From NCBI RefSeq assembly GCF_001577835.2, contig NC_029543.1, positions 744,001 through 808,000 on the forward strand: a stretch of 64,000 bases of DNA, in the 5' to 3' direction. The notes beneath the pieces were generated by a model, which saw only the letters and a list, made by a program, of their open reading frames with translations, had not been told where the DNA came from and ran no database searches. Positions 1-16,419 of the stretch are shown here, in pieces (the first letter of the stretch is position 1; the number at the start of each line of letters is the position of its first letter). The stretch is from Coturnix japonica. Lineage: Eukaryota > Chordata > Aves > Galliformes > Phasianidae. Position numbers and translations under genes: made by a program.

Positions 1-888
1 CCTGCCCTGTCTCCTGCCATGTTATGGTCCCATCCGCACCCAGGTCACCCACGAACTTCTTGCCCTGGGAGGAGCGGGGAGGGCTGAGATGGGCTGTGTC
101 CACATCCCCATCCCATTCATGTCCATATCCCCATCCCCATCCATGTCCACCTCCCTGTCCCATCTGTGTCCTGTCCCCATCACCATCGTCCCCATTCATC
201 TCCCAACCTACATCTTCATCCATAGCCCCACTGCCATCTCCCCATCCTCGTCATAGAGCCCTGACCCCATTCATGACCCCATCTCCATGTCCCCATCCAT
301 GTCCCCATCACCACACCCCCATCCCCGTCCCCCTCCCTGTCCCATCACCGTGTCCCCGCTACCCTCACCAGGTAGTAGATGGACAGGACCCCCCGTCCCG
401 GCTCCAGGAGCCCATCCCGGAGCAGCACACGCAGAGTGATGCCCCGCCGTGTCAGCACCGCCCCCCGACCCCCCCCCGCTGCCCTGGCCCCGCTCTCAGG
501 CTCCGGCTCAGCCTCATCCAGCCCCGGCTCCAGCTCATCCTCCTCCTCCTCCGCGCACTCATCCCCACTCGGGGACGTGGCCGCCAGCGCTGTGGGGGGG
601 TGAGGACAGAGACGGTGTCACCCCCACCCCAAATGGGGCTTCCCCACCCGTTGGGGGGCGGCGCCTTTGGGTGTCCCCATGCGGGGGGAGACGCAGAGGG
701 CGTCAATGGGTGGAAATGGGGACGGTGGGGTGTGAACATAGAGGGGATGGGAAGGGAGGGGGGGATATGGGGGGATACAGGGGGATATAGGGATACAGGG
801 GGATATGGGGATACCCCCCCACACACACCGTGTCCGTCCCCCCACCCCGCATTGCCCCCCCCCGTTCCGTTCCCCCGTTACCTGCCAT
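1..888 (-). CDS. MPND: MPND, MPN domain-containing protein (5' part only)
   Basis: Coding pieces on the minus strand are 882-888 (ATG plus 4 bases), 369-589 and 1-64; the gene runs off the left edge. Exon 2 gives an acidic Glu-rich stretch and then the start of the RAMA domain (LTRRGITLRVLLRDGLLEP ... VLSIYYL). Exon 3 continues with GKKFVGDLGADGTITWQET, closely matching human MPND. MPND family members carry an N-terminal RAMA domain (linked to recognition of methylated adenine) and a C-terminal JAMM/MPN protease-like domain; the latter lies outside this window. Splice sites are GT-AG and the phases agree (7+221 = 228 coding bases). The start sits in a GC-rich promoter. Its neighbour FSD1 lies on the same strand, as in mammals. 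Identity is secure; the exact start rests on homology to the human MAA- beginning. Confidence 0.9.
100..360. repeat. CCCCATC-rich simple repeat in MPND intron 2
   Basis: Degenerate units built from ccccatcc and catgtcc fill the MPND intron between 65 and 368. This is low-complexity DNA and the open frames through it are not coding. Confidence 0.7.
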
Positions 889-1602
889 GCTCCCACGCCG
901 TGTCCCCCCCCCCGCGTCGTTCCCACGTGACGGGGCGGCCTCGAGAGCTCCCGCCCCCACCCGAGCGGGCGCGGGGGGGCTATGGGGGGGCACCGCACAC
1001 GGGACCGAGCCGGGATGAATGGGGGGGGGGCAGCACCTGGTGCGGGGCGGACGGAGCTTCACCCCGTGTACCGGATGTTGTGGGGTGGGGGGGGGCATTG
1101 GTTGTAGGGTCATTGGTTGTAGGGTCATTGGCTGTAGGGTGCGGGTGCCGGCGGTGCGGGGGGACCCCGCAGCTTTGGCCATGCCCCCCCCGCAGCATTG
1201 CTATGAGGGCTGCGTGGAGGGGCGGGGGCTTCAAACCACCCCCTCCAAAAGGGTTTGTCCCCCCCACTAACTTTTGTCCCCCCCCCCCCCTCCAGCCCCT
1301 GCGGCACCAGGCTGGGGGAGTGTCGGGAGGGGGGGATTGTGGCAGGGAGGGTTCGTAGTGGAGTTTATGGGGGGTCTTTGGGTTGTATGGGGTGAAGGGG
1401 CTGCGATGCCCCCATTCTGCCTCACAGTTCGTGGCTCGGAGGTGACACAGACACCTCGCAAACCCCCCCGCTGCCCCCCGCCCCCCGGCACAGCCCCCCC
1501 CGGTGAAGCCCCATCACCGCCCCACTGCGCCTCCCCCATGTCACATGTCCCCCCCCCCCCAATGCTGGTATGACCAAAGGCAGCATCACACCTCTATCCC
1601 GC
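889..1602. other. MPND promoter side and MPND-FSD1 spacer, no gene seen
   Basis: GC-rich sequence upstream of the MPND start includes three copies of a 13-base motif near 1097-1139 (ttggttgtagggt, ttggttgtagggt, ttggctgtagggt), followed by G- and C-runs. In human the gene STAP2 lies between FSD1 and MPND. No PH- or SH2-domain exon could be read here on either strand. Confidence 0.6.
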
Positions 1603-1608
1603 TTTATT
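1603..1608 (-). terminator. FSD1: FSD1 poly(A) signal AATAAA
   Basis: tttatt on the plus strand is AATAAA on the FSD1 strand, 280 bases beyond the stop codon. It gives a short 3' UTR ending near 1585. Confidence 0.75.
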
Positions 1609-1887
1609 AAGGCCAGAAGCAGCTTCCTGCGGGGGGGGCAGCGAGCCCAGCCCTGTGCCAGAGCTGGGGGCACAAATGGGGGGGGGACCTGAGGGTCAGG
1701 GGTGGCCCCGCGCCCCAACCTGGCATCCCATGGGGGTCCGAGGGGGGGGGCTGCCACATTCCCCACTGCCCAGTGCCCAGAGCGCGGCGAGGACAGAGCG
1801 TGATGGGGTTAAAGGGGGGGGGGGGTTGTGGTTATGGGGGGTGATGGGTACATTCAGTGCTGTGCCCCGGGGGGGTCGCAGGGGCTC

Positions 1888-5628
<3,741 letters not shown>

Positions 5629-5707
5629 TCCGGGCCGCCCCTCCAGGCCCCACCAGCACCAACAAAAGGGGAGCGGCGCCGTCCCCGCTCCGCCCCGCCC
5701 GCGGGGT

Positions 5708-5912
5708 GTGCTGGGAAATGTAGTCCGCCCCCCCCTATGGCAGGGTTGGGCGCCGCGGGGTGTTATGGGATACGTGTCCATGCCGCAAGGCATGCTGGGA
5801 TACGCAGCAATGGCGGTGCGGGGTTGGCGCGAGGCATGCCGGGAAGTGTAGTGCGGCCGCGGGGCGTGCTGGGATCTGTGGTATCGCGGGGCATGCTGGG
5901 ATGTGTAGTCCC
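5708..5912. promoter_or_regulatory. FSD1 promoter with an array of ZNF143/Staf-like sites
   Basis: Five to six copies of the SBS-like motif GCATGCTGGGANNTGTAGT lie within 205 bases just upstream of the FSD1 start. The clearest are ctgggaaatgtagt (5711-5724), catgctgggatacgcagc (5791-5808), gcatgccgggaagtgtagt (5834-5852), gcgtgctgggatctgtggt (about 5863-5881) and gcatgctgggatgtgtagt (5891-5909). ZNF143 sites (ACTACA..TCCCAG..GC) are common in vertebrate promoters, usually as one or two copies. Assignment to ZNF143 is by motif only. Confidence 0.7.
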
Positions 5913-6952
5913 GTGTAGGCCTCATGCTTCACACAGGGCCCCACGACCCCCCATAGGGCAGAGCGACCCCCGGGGGGGGCGGGGCGGAACCGCCGCCTTC
6001 AGGGTCTGATCCCACACACAGCACAGCCCCATATGGGGGCACAGGGGGGGATGTGGGGGAGGAGACCCCAATGGGACCCCCACCATCATGGCTGCCGTGA
6101 GACCACCCTGTGACACAGCGCTATGGGGCCCATGATGGGGGTCAGGATGTGACACTGTGCTGCCCCACAACCCCCCCAGTGCAGCAGGAAGTTGTGGTGT
6201 CACAGTGGGGCCATGAGCAGACGATGTGGGGACAGTGGGGAGACGGGGATGGGGAGAGCAGGGAGACAGAGCCGGACAGATGGACACGGGGTGGGGGTGT
6301 GGGGGATCGGGGCCATCGTACCCCTCCTCGGTGGTGAGTGGGGGGATATGGGGGGATATGGGGGGGGATAAGGGGGGATATAGGGGGGATATAGGGGGAT
6401 ATAGAGGGGATATAGGGGGGGTTGTGGGGCTGTGGGGTGGGACAGGGGGGCTCTGAGGGCTGTGGGGCTGCTGGGGGTGTTTGTGTCCTGAGGGGGGGGG
6501 GTGGATCAGGGATGGAGACAGATGGACAGGATGGGGTCAGAGCAGACCCCGATCCCACCCCCACCCCCCATCCATCCCCCTGTACCTACTGAGCACAGCC
6601 CCATGTACCTGCAGGGTTCTGAGCCCCTCCAGGGACAGTGACCCCCCCCCACCTCTCAGTGCTCCCACATCCAACCCGGACACACAGGGACAGGGATGGG
6701 GGCAGCGTCTGTGGGGTGGGGGGCAGTGAGGGGACGTGGGGAGGAACCAGAGCTGGTGTGAACAGGAAGGGGACAGCAGCGGGGGGGACAGGATGGGGGC
6801 AGGATGGGGACGTGCACTGAGCAGCGTGTGGGCTGTGGGTGAGCAGAACAGGACATAGGGCGCCCCAGTGTCCCCGTTAATGGGGCCGTGGTGGCACTGG
6901 GGGGCCTCAATCAGAGCCATATATCCAGCCATCGCCCCCCTGAGCCCCATAG
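5913..6952. other. FSD1-TMIGD2 spacer; first exon of TMIGD2 not located
   Basis: GC-rich sequence with short G-rich tandem units (gggggatat, 6340-6420). The signal-peptide exon expected for the Ig receptor downstream should lie here, but I could not identify it. No other gene is supported. Confidence 0.5.
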
Positions 6953-7955
6953 TGACCCAAGTGCTGCTCCCAGCAGTGGGAGCCCTGCAGGTGAACCAGG
7001 ACCCCCCCGAGCTGTGGGCAGCAGCTGGTACCAACGTGTCCCTGCGGTGCCAGCTGCAGACAGCGCAGCGTTGGACCATGGCCCGTGTAACGTGGCTGAA
7101 GGACGGGGGGCACGAGGTGCTGTGTGAGCACAGGGTGACCCACCTGCCCCCCAAAGCCACCACCATGCCCTGTGCCACCCCCCACATCCACCTCACATGG
7201 AGCCCACCCCACGCCAACCTCAGCCTCCATGGGGCACAGGAGGGTGATGCAGGACGCTACGTCTGCCATGTCACCATTGAGGTCCCCTACCTCGCCACAG
7301 CCACCGGGAACGGCACAATGCTCCATGTCAGTGCAGGTATGTGGGGGGCACAGGGGGGTGGGCAGCATTTAGTGGGGTCTGTGAGGACCCCCATGAGTGT
7401 TATGGTGATGTGGGGTCTCTGTGTGTGGGGTCACAGTGGAGATGGGGACAGAACAGCCCTGACTGTGCTTCCCCTTTGCTGCAGGAGCTGATGGAGATCA
7501 CGGGGCAGGTACGTGTGTCCCCACTGCCCCCTATATCCCATTCAGTGCTGGTGGCAGTGGGGCAGTGACCCAGCTGGTTGTGCTTGTAGGGCTGACATGG
7601 GAGCTGTGTGGGGCTGTGGGGGGCACCGTGCTGCTCGTCGGGCTGATCTCCCTTGGCTGCTGCTGCTGCAGGAGGAGGAGGGCAGGTAACCCCATGTTCC
7701 ATGTACCCCGTGCCCCACTGCTCCCTTCCCTTCAGACCCACTGGGTGTCTCTGTGCCTGGACGTTCCCCTGCTGGGCTGTGCCTGCCCTGCACCCCACAG
7801 CGCCCCACTGCCCCCCAGACACCTCAGACATCTACGTGAACATGGTGCCCCACCGGACCCCGAGGGACAAGAACCCCCAGGGAGCAGCTGCTGGAGGACG
7901 ATGCGTCCAAGGGGGGCTGGACCGAACGTGGAACCCTCCCAGCCTTAAGGGGTGA
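6953..7955 (+). CDS. TMIGD2: TMIGD2 (CD28H)-like Ig receptor, 5' end unresolved
   Basis: Supported exons are about 6953 (or 6974)-7336 (one V-type Ig domain), 7485-7508 (24-base mini-exon), 7590-7685 (transmembrane) and 7819-7955 (tail, stop at 7953-7955). All junctions are phase 1. The Ig domain has the Cys of VSLRCQL, the Trp of VTWLKDGG and the DAGRYVCHV pattern, and ends in YVCHVTIEVP, close to human YVCWAAVEIP. A hydrophobic helix (CGAVGGTVLLVGLISLG) is followed by Cys and Arg residues. The tail holds SDIYVNM, a YxxM motif like that of CD28. Position between FSD1 and SHD and the opposite strand match human TMIGD2, the co-stimulatory receptor for HHLA2. The signal peptide exon and start codon are missing from this model. 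It could be another CD28-family member, but synteny favours TMIGD2. Confidence 0.75.
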
Positions 7956-8205
7956 CCCCCCCTTCCCCCCCCCAGTGCCCCACAGCCCCGATATGGGCAG
8001 GGGGTGTGTGTGAGCGATGTGCTCCGCTCTGCTTCACACAGGAAGAGCCCCCATTAGGCTGACAGCATCCTGCCACCTCGCTTCCTGTCTTCTTGCGGCG
8101 CCTTCCTGCCCCCCAGAACCCACCCATGGGGGCAACCACAGGCAGACCCACAGCTGGGGGGCACTGCACGGCCCCATGGCCCCCCCAAGCTGCAGGGAAG
8201 CCCAA

Positions 8206-8475
8206 ACTCTGACCCTAACCCTGATCCTAAGCCCGGCTCTGAGCCTTACCCCAACCCCAAATGATTCATAGACCTGACCCAAACTCAAACCCTCACTCTG
8301 ACCCTGACCTGAACCCAAATCCAACCCCTGACCCTGACCCTGACCCTCACATTGACCCTAAAATGAACCCAAACTCATTCCCTCTCCCAGTCCTGATCCC
8401 TTAATCCCAACTCTGACTCAATTCAAACCAAACTCAAACCCAAACCTGACCCCAATCCCAGTCCCTGACCCAGAC
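8206..8475. repeat. Degenerate hexamer array (ccctga/ccctaa type)
   Basis: About 270 bases of imperfect six-base units such as ccctaa, ccctga, cccaaa and ccctca, resembling a decayed telomere-like CCCTAA repeat. It lies between TMIGD2 and the SHD 3' end. No gene is inside it. Confidence 0.75.
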
Positions 8476-8600
8476 CCAAACCCAGCCCTCCCGTGGGGCA
8501 GCGGGCAGAGCTGACAGCAACAAATCCCCCCGGCCCCCTTTCCCCACATACCATAGAGTTCAGCCTCAAGAGGTACCAGAGCGTACCAAAGCCTACAGCC

Positions 8601-8606
8601 TTTAAT
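8601..8606 (-). terminator. SHD: SHD poly(A) signal ATTAAA
   Basis: tttaat on the plus strand reads ATTAAA for SHD only 37 bases past the stop codon, which would give a very short 3' UTR. No closer AATAAA is visible. Confidence 0.55.
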
Positions 8607-8642
8607 GGACACACCAGGGGGGGATCCCCATTGCTGTGGGGC

Positions 8643-10672
<2,030 letters not shown>

Positions 10673-11447
10673 CGGCACCGCGGGACAAACGAACCCCCCC
10701 CGCTGCAGCCGCCGCCGCCGCCGCTTTGTGTCACCGCCGCTCTCAGACTCAGCGCGGACCGGAGCCCCCTCACCCCCCCCACCCCCAGTACCGCCCCGCA
10801 GTGATGCTCCGGAGGGGGGCGGGGGGGGTGGGATGGCTGAGACCCCCCCCCCAGCCGGGGACAGTGGGAGAATCAAAGTGGCGCAGGGACAAAGGGGACC
10901 CGCGGCCACGGGACAGCCCCGATCCCCCGGAGTTGGGGGCTCCCGACCCCCCCCGAAGGCTCCGCGGACCCCAACATCTGTGGGTCTCAGAGGGGTGCCC
11001 CCCCCCCCCCCACACTCAGCACAGGGGCACGAGGACCCCCCTCATCCCTTCCCTGGAATATATGGGGTGAGGGGACCCCGCGCTGCGCCCCAACCACAGC
11101 CCTGCTCCGCTCTCCCCGAACGAAGCCCCCTTTCCGGGGTTGTGGGGCTCACAGGGGCTGCTCAGTCCCATAGAGCGGCTGGGGGCAGAGCTCGGGGCGG
11201 GGGGGGGATTATAAGGTCAGCCACACCGGGGCGCCTGTCCCCCCCCACCCCACAAAGCCCCGCAGACCCAGCGCCGTTCGTTGTGTTAATGGGGGCCCGG
11301 CCGTGGGGGGGGGGTCTGACAAAGGGGGGGATGGACACGGACCCTGCTCCAATTGGGGCCGAAGCAGCTCAGGGTCCCCCTGTGTGGGTCAGACTCGTAA
11401 CGGACACACGGAGCCATCTGTGGGTCAGACCCTATGAAAGAACCACG
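10673..11447. other. SHD promoter side and SHD-YJU2 spacer, no gene seen
   Basis: GC-rich sequence upstream of SHD with C-runs; the plus-strand open frame through it is compositional. The stretch up to the YJU2 poly(A) signal holds nothing I recognise. Confidence 0.6.
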
Positions 11448-11453
11448 TTTATT
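11448..11453 (-). terminator. YJU2: YJU2 poly(A) signal AATAAA
   Basis: tttatt on the plus strand, about 350 bases beyond the YJU2 stop codon. The 3' UTR occupies roughly 11430-11799. Confidence 0.75.
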
Positions 11454-11799
11454 CACAGATCGGGGCCCTCTGTGGGCACAGCCAACCCCAGCGCTCCCCA
11501 TAAACCCCCCATAGGAGGGGGCAGAGAAGGGGGGGGGGGGTTGGCTACAAAAAAGCGCCGAGTTCACACCCCCTGTGGGGGCAGGAAGGCTCCACGCTGC
11601 CATCAGCACAGTCCTGTATGGTCCCAGTGCTTCCCAGCACCGCAGTGGGATGTGTCACCCCACAGTGCAGGATTGGGGCCCACAGCCCCACTGCAGGACG
11701 GCAGGGGATGACGTGTGGGGCTGGGAGTGCTGTGGGGCTGGGAGTGCTGTGGGGCTGAGCAGCTCCGGGCAGGGCAGCAGTGTGTGATCCCGATGCTCC

Positions 11800-14700
11800 T
11801 CAGTCGCTCTCACTGTCCGTGTAAGCTCCCAACAAGCTGAGGGATGATGTGGTGCTCACAGTGCTGGGCAGGGAGCCTGGAGGGCGAAGGGAGAGCAGAA
11901 ATCAGTGAGTCCTTCCCACCACCACAGTCCCCATCCGCCCCACAGCGACTCAAACTGGGAGCACTGGGGCTGCCAGACCCCACCTCGCTGCTCCCTGCAG
12001 TTACCGGTGCTGGTTGTGGTGCCTCGATTCTCTGCCCCATTAACCTGGGGGTCACTCAGCTTCTGTTTCCTGGCTGTCACCAGTGCAGCCAGCTGTGTCT
12101 TGCTGTTCCATTTGCCCACGCTCCGCTCCCAGCTTTCAGTCTTCAGCTTCTTGCTCTGGGGCTGAGGGTCCTGTGGGGCAGAGCGGGAGCATTAGGGGGG
12201 TGTGGGGTTGTGATGGGGGGGCACAGGGAGAAGGGACACTGCAAAACAACACGGGCACACAAGAAGGGAGCTGAAGAGCCGCAGGGCTGTGCAGGTCCTA
12301 TGGCCAAACTGAGCTCCCCTGTGCCCATAGTGCAGCACAGGGCAGAGGAACACAGCTGGGATTAACCCCAGCCTGGCTTATAAACATGGCTGCTTTGATT
12401 CGTCCGAATGGACAGGGGTCCCCGCGGGCACGGATCGACATCACAGAGCAGCAGCGCAGGGGGCCCTGTTGGTGGGGATAATCCCTCCCTTGCAAGGCAG
12501 GCACTGAAAGCTCTCTTTTGTCCTGCCTGTCTCTAACACGGACCGAAGGGAAGCAAAGGAGAGGCTGCCCCATGCGGCTGATTCACTCCCAGTCACCTTT
12601 GGAGGGCTCAGATTGTACCTGAGCGGGGACTGAGACCTGGGGAAGGCTGAAGGGGAAGGGATGCCTCGTCCTAAGCTCCATCGCAGCTGATGCCGCCTCC
12701 TTTGTCAGCAGCCACAGACTGAAATCACCCATTGATCCCTGTCTCCTCTCGGCCCAGTGCACAGGATGCGTTTTCTGAGCTGCTCATGCGTGACGGGCAG
12801 CAGGGACAGAAGGAACAGTGCAGAGCCCAGGGCGGCAGAGGAGGAGCAGCGGGTGGATGAGCCTCAGCCCCCTGCTCACCTCCTGCAGGACATCTGTAGG
12901 CCTTGATTTCACCGCACGTTTGGTTCCTGGCTTTGCAGGCTCTTCATCTGAGTCGGAGTCCGACAGCAGCCGGCGGTTCTGGGCCTGCTCCAACATGGCT
13001 CTGCAGGGACAGAGGGCAGAGCTGGGGGTGAGGGATGGTCCCTGTGCTCCCTGCTGGATGCTGCTCCCCACTGCTGGAATTCAGCACCAGGACCCAGTCT
13101 ATGTCCCACACACACACAGCCCTCAGGCCCTGCCCTCACTGCACAGTCATTGGGGTGCTGAGCAGATGGTAAGATGGAGCCCTTCCCCATAGGGCTGGTT
13201 TCACACCCATGGCAATGCTTCCAGCCCGCTCACTTCATCTCCTGCTCATCCTCCTCCTGCTCCCTGCGTTTCTGCTCCTCCTCGTATTCCTTGTACTGCT
13301 GCAGCATGGCCTCGAAGTCAACGTTTGCCTGGCGCTGGTTGAGCTCCTTCAGCTCCTGTAGGTTCTCCAGAACTTCCATCTCCAGTTTGGAGTCCTTGGT
13401 TCGGTTCTCCAGGACCTAAGGAACCAGAAGGAAGCTGGGTCTACACAAGGCAATAAGGTCCAGCACAGCCTCATGAGTGTGGAGAAGCGACGAGGCGACC
13501 TGCTGAGCAGGTACAGCCAAACAGGGGAGGAGAGAGCTTTGCCTTCTGCAAACAGCATTTTCCAGTACCTTCATGGGGTTGTTCAGCTCCTCCTCTTCCC
13601 TCTCCTTCTGCATCCTCTTCTCCTCTTCCTCCAAGAGCTTCTCAGCTTGGAAATTCCGAGTGGCTCCATGTTCCATGGTGTAATCCGTGTTCTCAGGGTC
13701 TGTCTAAGGGAAAAGTAAGGCAGCAAATCTTGGAGCAATTCCACCCCAGTCACAATGTGGGGCAGACAAACACCTGCAGCCTCCTGCTCTGCTCCAGATG
13801 GACTCAGGGCTCAGCCTGTGCTGGGACAGCCGTGTTCCCCATCAGACTGAGCTCAGACCCACATCACCTCCCCATGAAGCAGAAGAGGAGAAATCAGTGC
13901 CAATATTTCACCTTGAAAGTGGTCTCTGCCAGACACCATGTGCACTTGACGTAGAAGCGGAATATGGGCAGCCCCAGATACACCTCATTCTGAATAGTCT
14001 CCTTCTGGGCATTGAACTTCTTCCACTTGTAGATGTATTCACCGCACGTCTTGCAGCTAAAGGAGGAGCCCAACATTAAGAGATAAAAGAGACAGCACAG
14101 ACCATGAGCACATTCACCCCTTTGGATACGTGGAACCTCCAGCCCCTCTATCACCCATACAGTCCATTCCCTCTCCCTCCTTCCTTCCCTTCTCTTCCTC
14201 CTTTCCTTTCCCTTTCCCTTCCTTTCCTTTCCCTTTCCCTTCCTTTCCTTTCCTTTCCTTTCCTTCTCTCCTTTCCTTTCCTTTCCTTTCCTTTCCTTTC
14301 CTTTCCTTTCCTTTCCTTTCTTTCCCTTCCCTTCCCCTTTCCTCCCATTCCCTTTCCCCTTTCCTTTCCTTTCCTTTCCTTTCCTTTCCTTTCCTTTCCC
14401 CTTCCCCTTTCCCTTCCCCTCCCTCTTCTTCCTCCCTCCCCTCCCCTCCCCTCCCCTTCCCTCTCCTCCCTTCCCTTCCCCTCCCCTTCCATTTGCTGGC
14501 TGTATCCCTCAGCTCTATGTAGGGTCTATAACACCCCCCCACCCCTCTCACCGCATGTTGAACGGGGCCATGAGTCGCACCACGTACTGTCGATCCTTCG
14601 GGAGCTTCAGCTTCGGGATCTTGGCCGGATCGAAATCCGGCGGGTAATATTTCTACACGGACACAATAGAGCGGCGCACAAACGGACACACGGTCACCGA

Positions 14701-14849
14701 TCAGCTCCTGGCCGGGCCCCGAGGCCTGTCCCAGCCCCCAGAGCGCCCCGTGCCCACCGGGAGCCCTGAGGACGATGTGGGGCCCCCATAGACCCCCCAG
14801 GGCACCCACACAGCCCCCAACTCACGTTTAAGACTTTCCGTTCCGACAT
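11800..14849 (-). CDS. YJU2: YJU2 (CCDC94), splicing factor
   Basis: Eight coding exons on the minus strand: 14826-14849, 14552-14652, 13912-14056, 13569-13703, 13234-13415, 12880-13000, 12005-12170 and 11800-11876. All junctions are GT-AG and in frame. YJU2 is a step-I spliceosome factor of the Prp19-associated group, acting in the nucleus at branching. The sequence shows [17 protein letters not shown], a zinc-binding pair of Cys dyads (MRCKTCGEY and VKCTWCLAE) and the family blocks [14 protein letters not shown] and [15 protein letters not shown]. Then come a charged coiled coil ([19 protein letters not shown]), an acidic Ser-Asp stretch (SDSDSDEEP) and a short C-terminal tail ending GAYTDSESD. 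The human second dyad is CTRC; here it is CTWC, which leaves the metal ligands intact. The first exon encodes only eight residues. Confidence 0.95.
14166..14490. repeat. Polypyrimidine (CCTTT)n tract in YJU2 intron 2
   Basis: About 325 bases almost wholly C and T on the plus strand, made of cctttcctttc units with purer C blocks at its 3' end. It lies inside the intron between exons 2 and 3 and generates long spurious frames (Pro-Phe-Leu-Ser; Lys-Gly-Arg-Glu). Confidence 0.9.
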
Positions 14850-14940
14850 GGCTGCGCACCGCTCTCAGCTCACAGCGTACACGGAGCTGTCCGCCGCCGC
14901 CCTCCGCTTCCGGGATAGGAATCCCGCCCCCTCCGCCTCT

Positions 14941-15004
14941 CATTGGTGGAGAGAGACGCGGCCTGAAATGATCTCTCGTTTTATTGGTTGATTCTGACGC
15001 CAAT
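14941..15004. promoter_or_regulatory. YJU2: YJU2 promoter with three CCAAT boxes
   Basis: attgg occurs at 14942-14946 and 14983-14987 and ccaat at 15000-15004, about 95-155 bases upstream of the YJU2 start codon in a CpG-rich stretch. These are NF-Y-type elements by motif. Confidence 0.55.
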
Positions 15005-15490
15005 CAAAGAGCTCAGCCCACTTCCCGGATGTTAGTGTGCCACAGCTTAAGAATCCGCCCTGCGCCGCGGCCTGAAGAAAGGTTCCGGGGTGGAGAGGGG
15101 ACGGGACGGAGCGGGGGGTGAAACGGGACATGGGGGGGTTGGGCCAAATGGGAACCGAACCGGGACCTGGGGCCCAGGTCAGAACATGGGGGGGGCACAG
15201 AGGCTGTCAGCAGCGTGGGGGTCTGGGATGTAGGGCCCAGTGTAGGTGCTGGGGGGCACAGCGCCCTCCTTAGGGACCGTGTGATCTATAGGGCCGATTA
15301 AAGCCCCCCTGCCCTCCAGCTGCCCCCACACTGTGCCGGCCCAGCTCAGCGCCCCACAGCATGTATGGCTTTACAGAGAACATCACAAGTGTGGGGCGGG
15401 GGCAGAGTCCCGGGATGGTTCATTTATGGGCTGTGTGTGACCAGAGATGGAGCCCCTCCGGTACTGCCCATGCTTGTGTGCCTCAGTTTA

Positions 15491-15757
15491 CCCCATCCCA
15501 TCCCATCCCATCCCATCCCATCCCATTCCATCCCATCCCATCCCACCCCATCCCACCCCATCCCATCCCATCCCCAAATCCATCCCATCCCATCTCATCT
15601 CATCCCACCCCACTCCATCCCACCCATCCCATCCCATCCCACCCCATCCCCATCCCATCCCATCCCAATCCCATCCCATCCCATCCCATTCCATCCATCC
15701 CATCCGCATCCCATCCCACCCCATCCCACCCCATCCCATCCATCCCATCCCATCCCA
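15491..15757. repeat. (CCCAT)n pentanucleotide tract
   Basis: ccatc/cccat units with variants (ccaccc, ccaatc, ccgcat) in the YJU2-ZBTB7A spacer. Confidence 0.9.
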
Positions 15758-16419
15758 CCCCTCGCTGCCTCCCTTGCTCTGAAGGTTGGAAACTCCCCCG
15801 GCTGTGCCTGAGAACCAAATCCAGCCTGGGGATGGAGTGACTCAGTGCCTTTGTCTCAAAGGCAGTGATGTCATCTAACCCCTGAGAGCCTGCTGTCCCT
15901 CCCCAGCAGAGCCCAGGATGGGAACCTGCCGGCTCCAGCACCTCCGAGGCTCCTGGGCCAACCCTGTGCTTCATCAGCAGGGTGGGAGAGCCCAGTTTAT
16001 CCCCACAGGCCCCACTGCACCCCACAAAGGCAGCAGCCCATGGCCTGGTGCTCTGTCCTCATCGAGCCCCCCAGCCCAGCACTCCTGTCCTCGCTTTGAG
16101 GCCACACAGCTCTGCTTCCACTGCTCCCCGTGCAGTGATGATGGTGGATGGGAGCAGGGTTGTCCTTCCAGGAGCAAATAGGGCCCGGGCTGAGCACAGG
16201 AGCTCCATGTCCTCCCCACTCTGCAGTGTTTGGGTTCACTATAGGGACGCAGCATGAAGCCTTTGCTCTTCCATGCACCCCAAGAGCAGCATCACACAGA
16301 GGATGCACTGATCCCAATTGCCATCCACATGGAGCAGCAAACAGCCCCAAACCTCGCTCCAGTTCCTCCACCATCAGCTCAGTCTGCAGCACCGGCAGCT
16401 CCAGGAACACACCGGGTTG

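Noticed and set aside
24-1358. Long plus-strand open frame of over 400 codons across the MPND exons
   Set aside because: Composition-driven (C-rich simple repeats). The true coding strand is minus, shown by the MPND RAMA sequence and splice sites.
14104-14809. Open frames on both strands over the CCTTT tract
   Set aside because: Low-complexity translation of a polypyrimidine repeat inside a YJU2 intron.
15361-15840. Open frames rich in HPIPSHPIPS
   Set aside because: Translation of a (CCCAT)n microsatellite.
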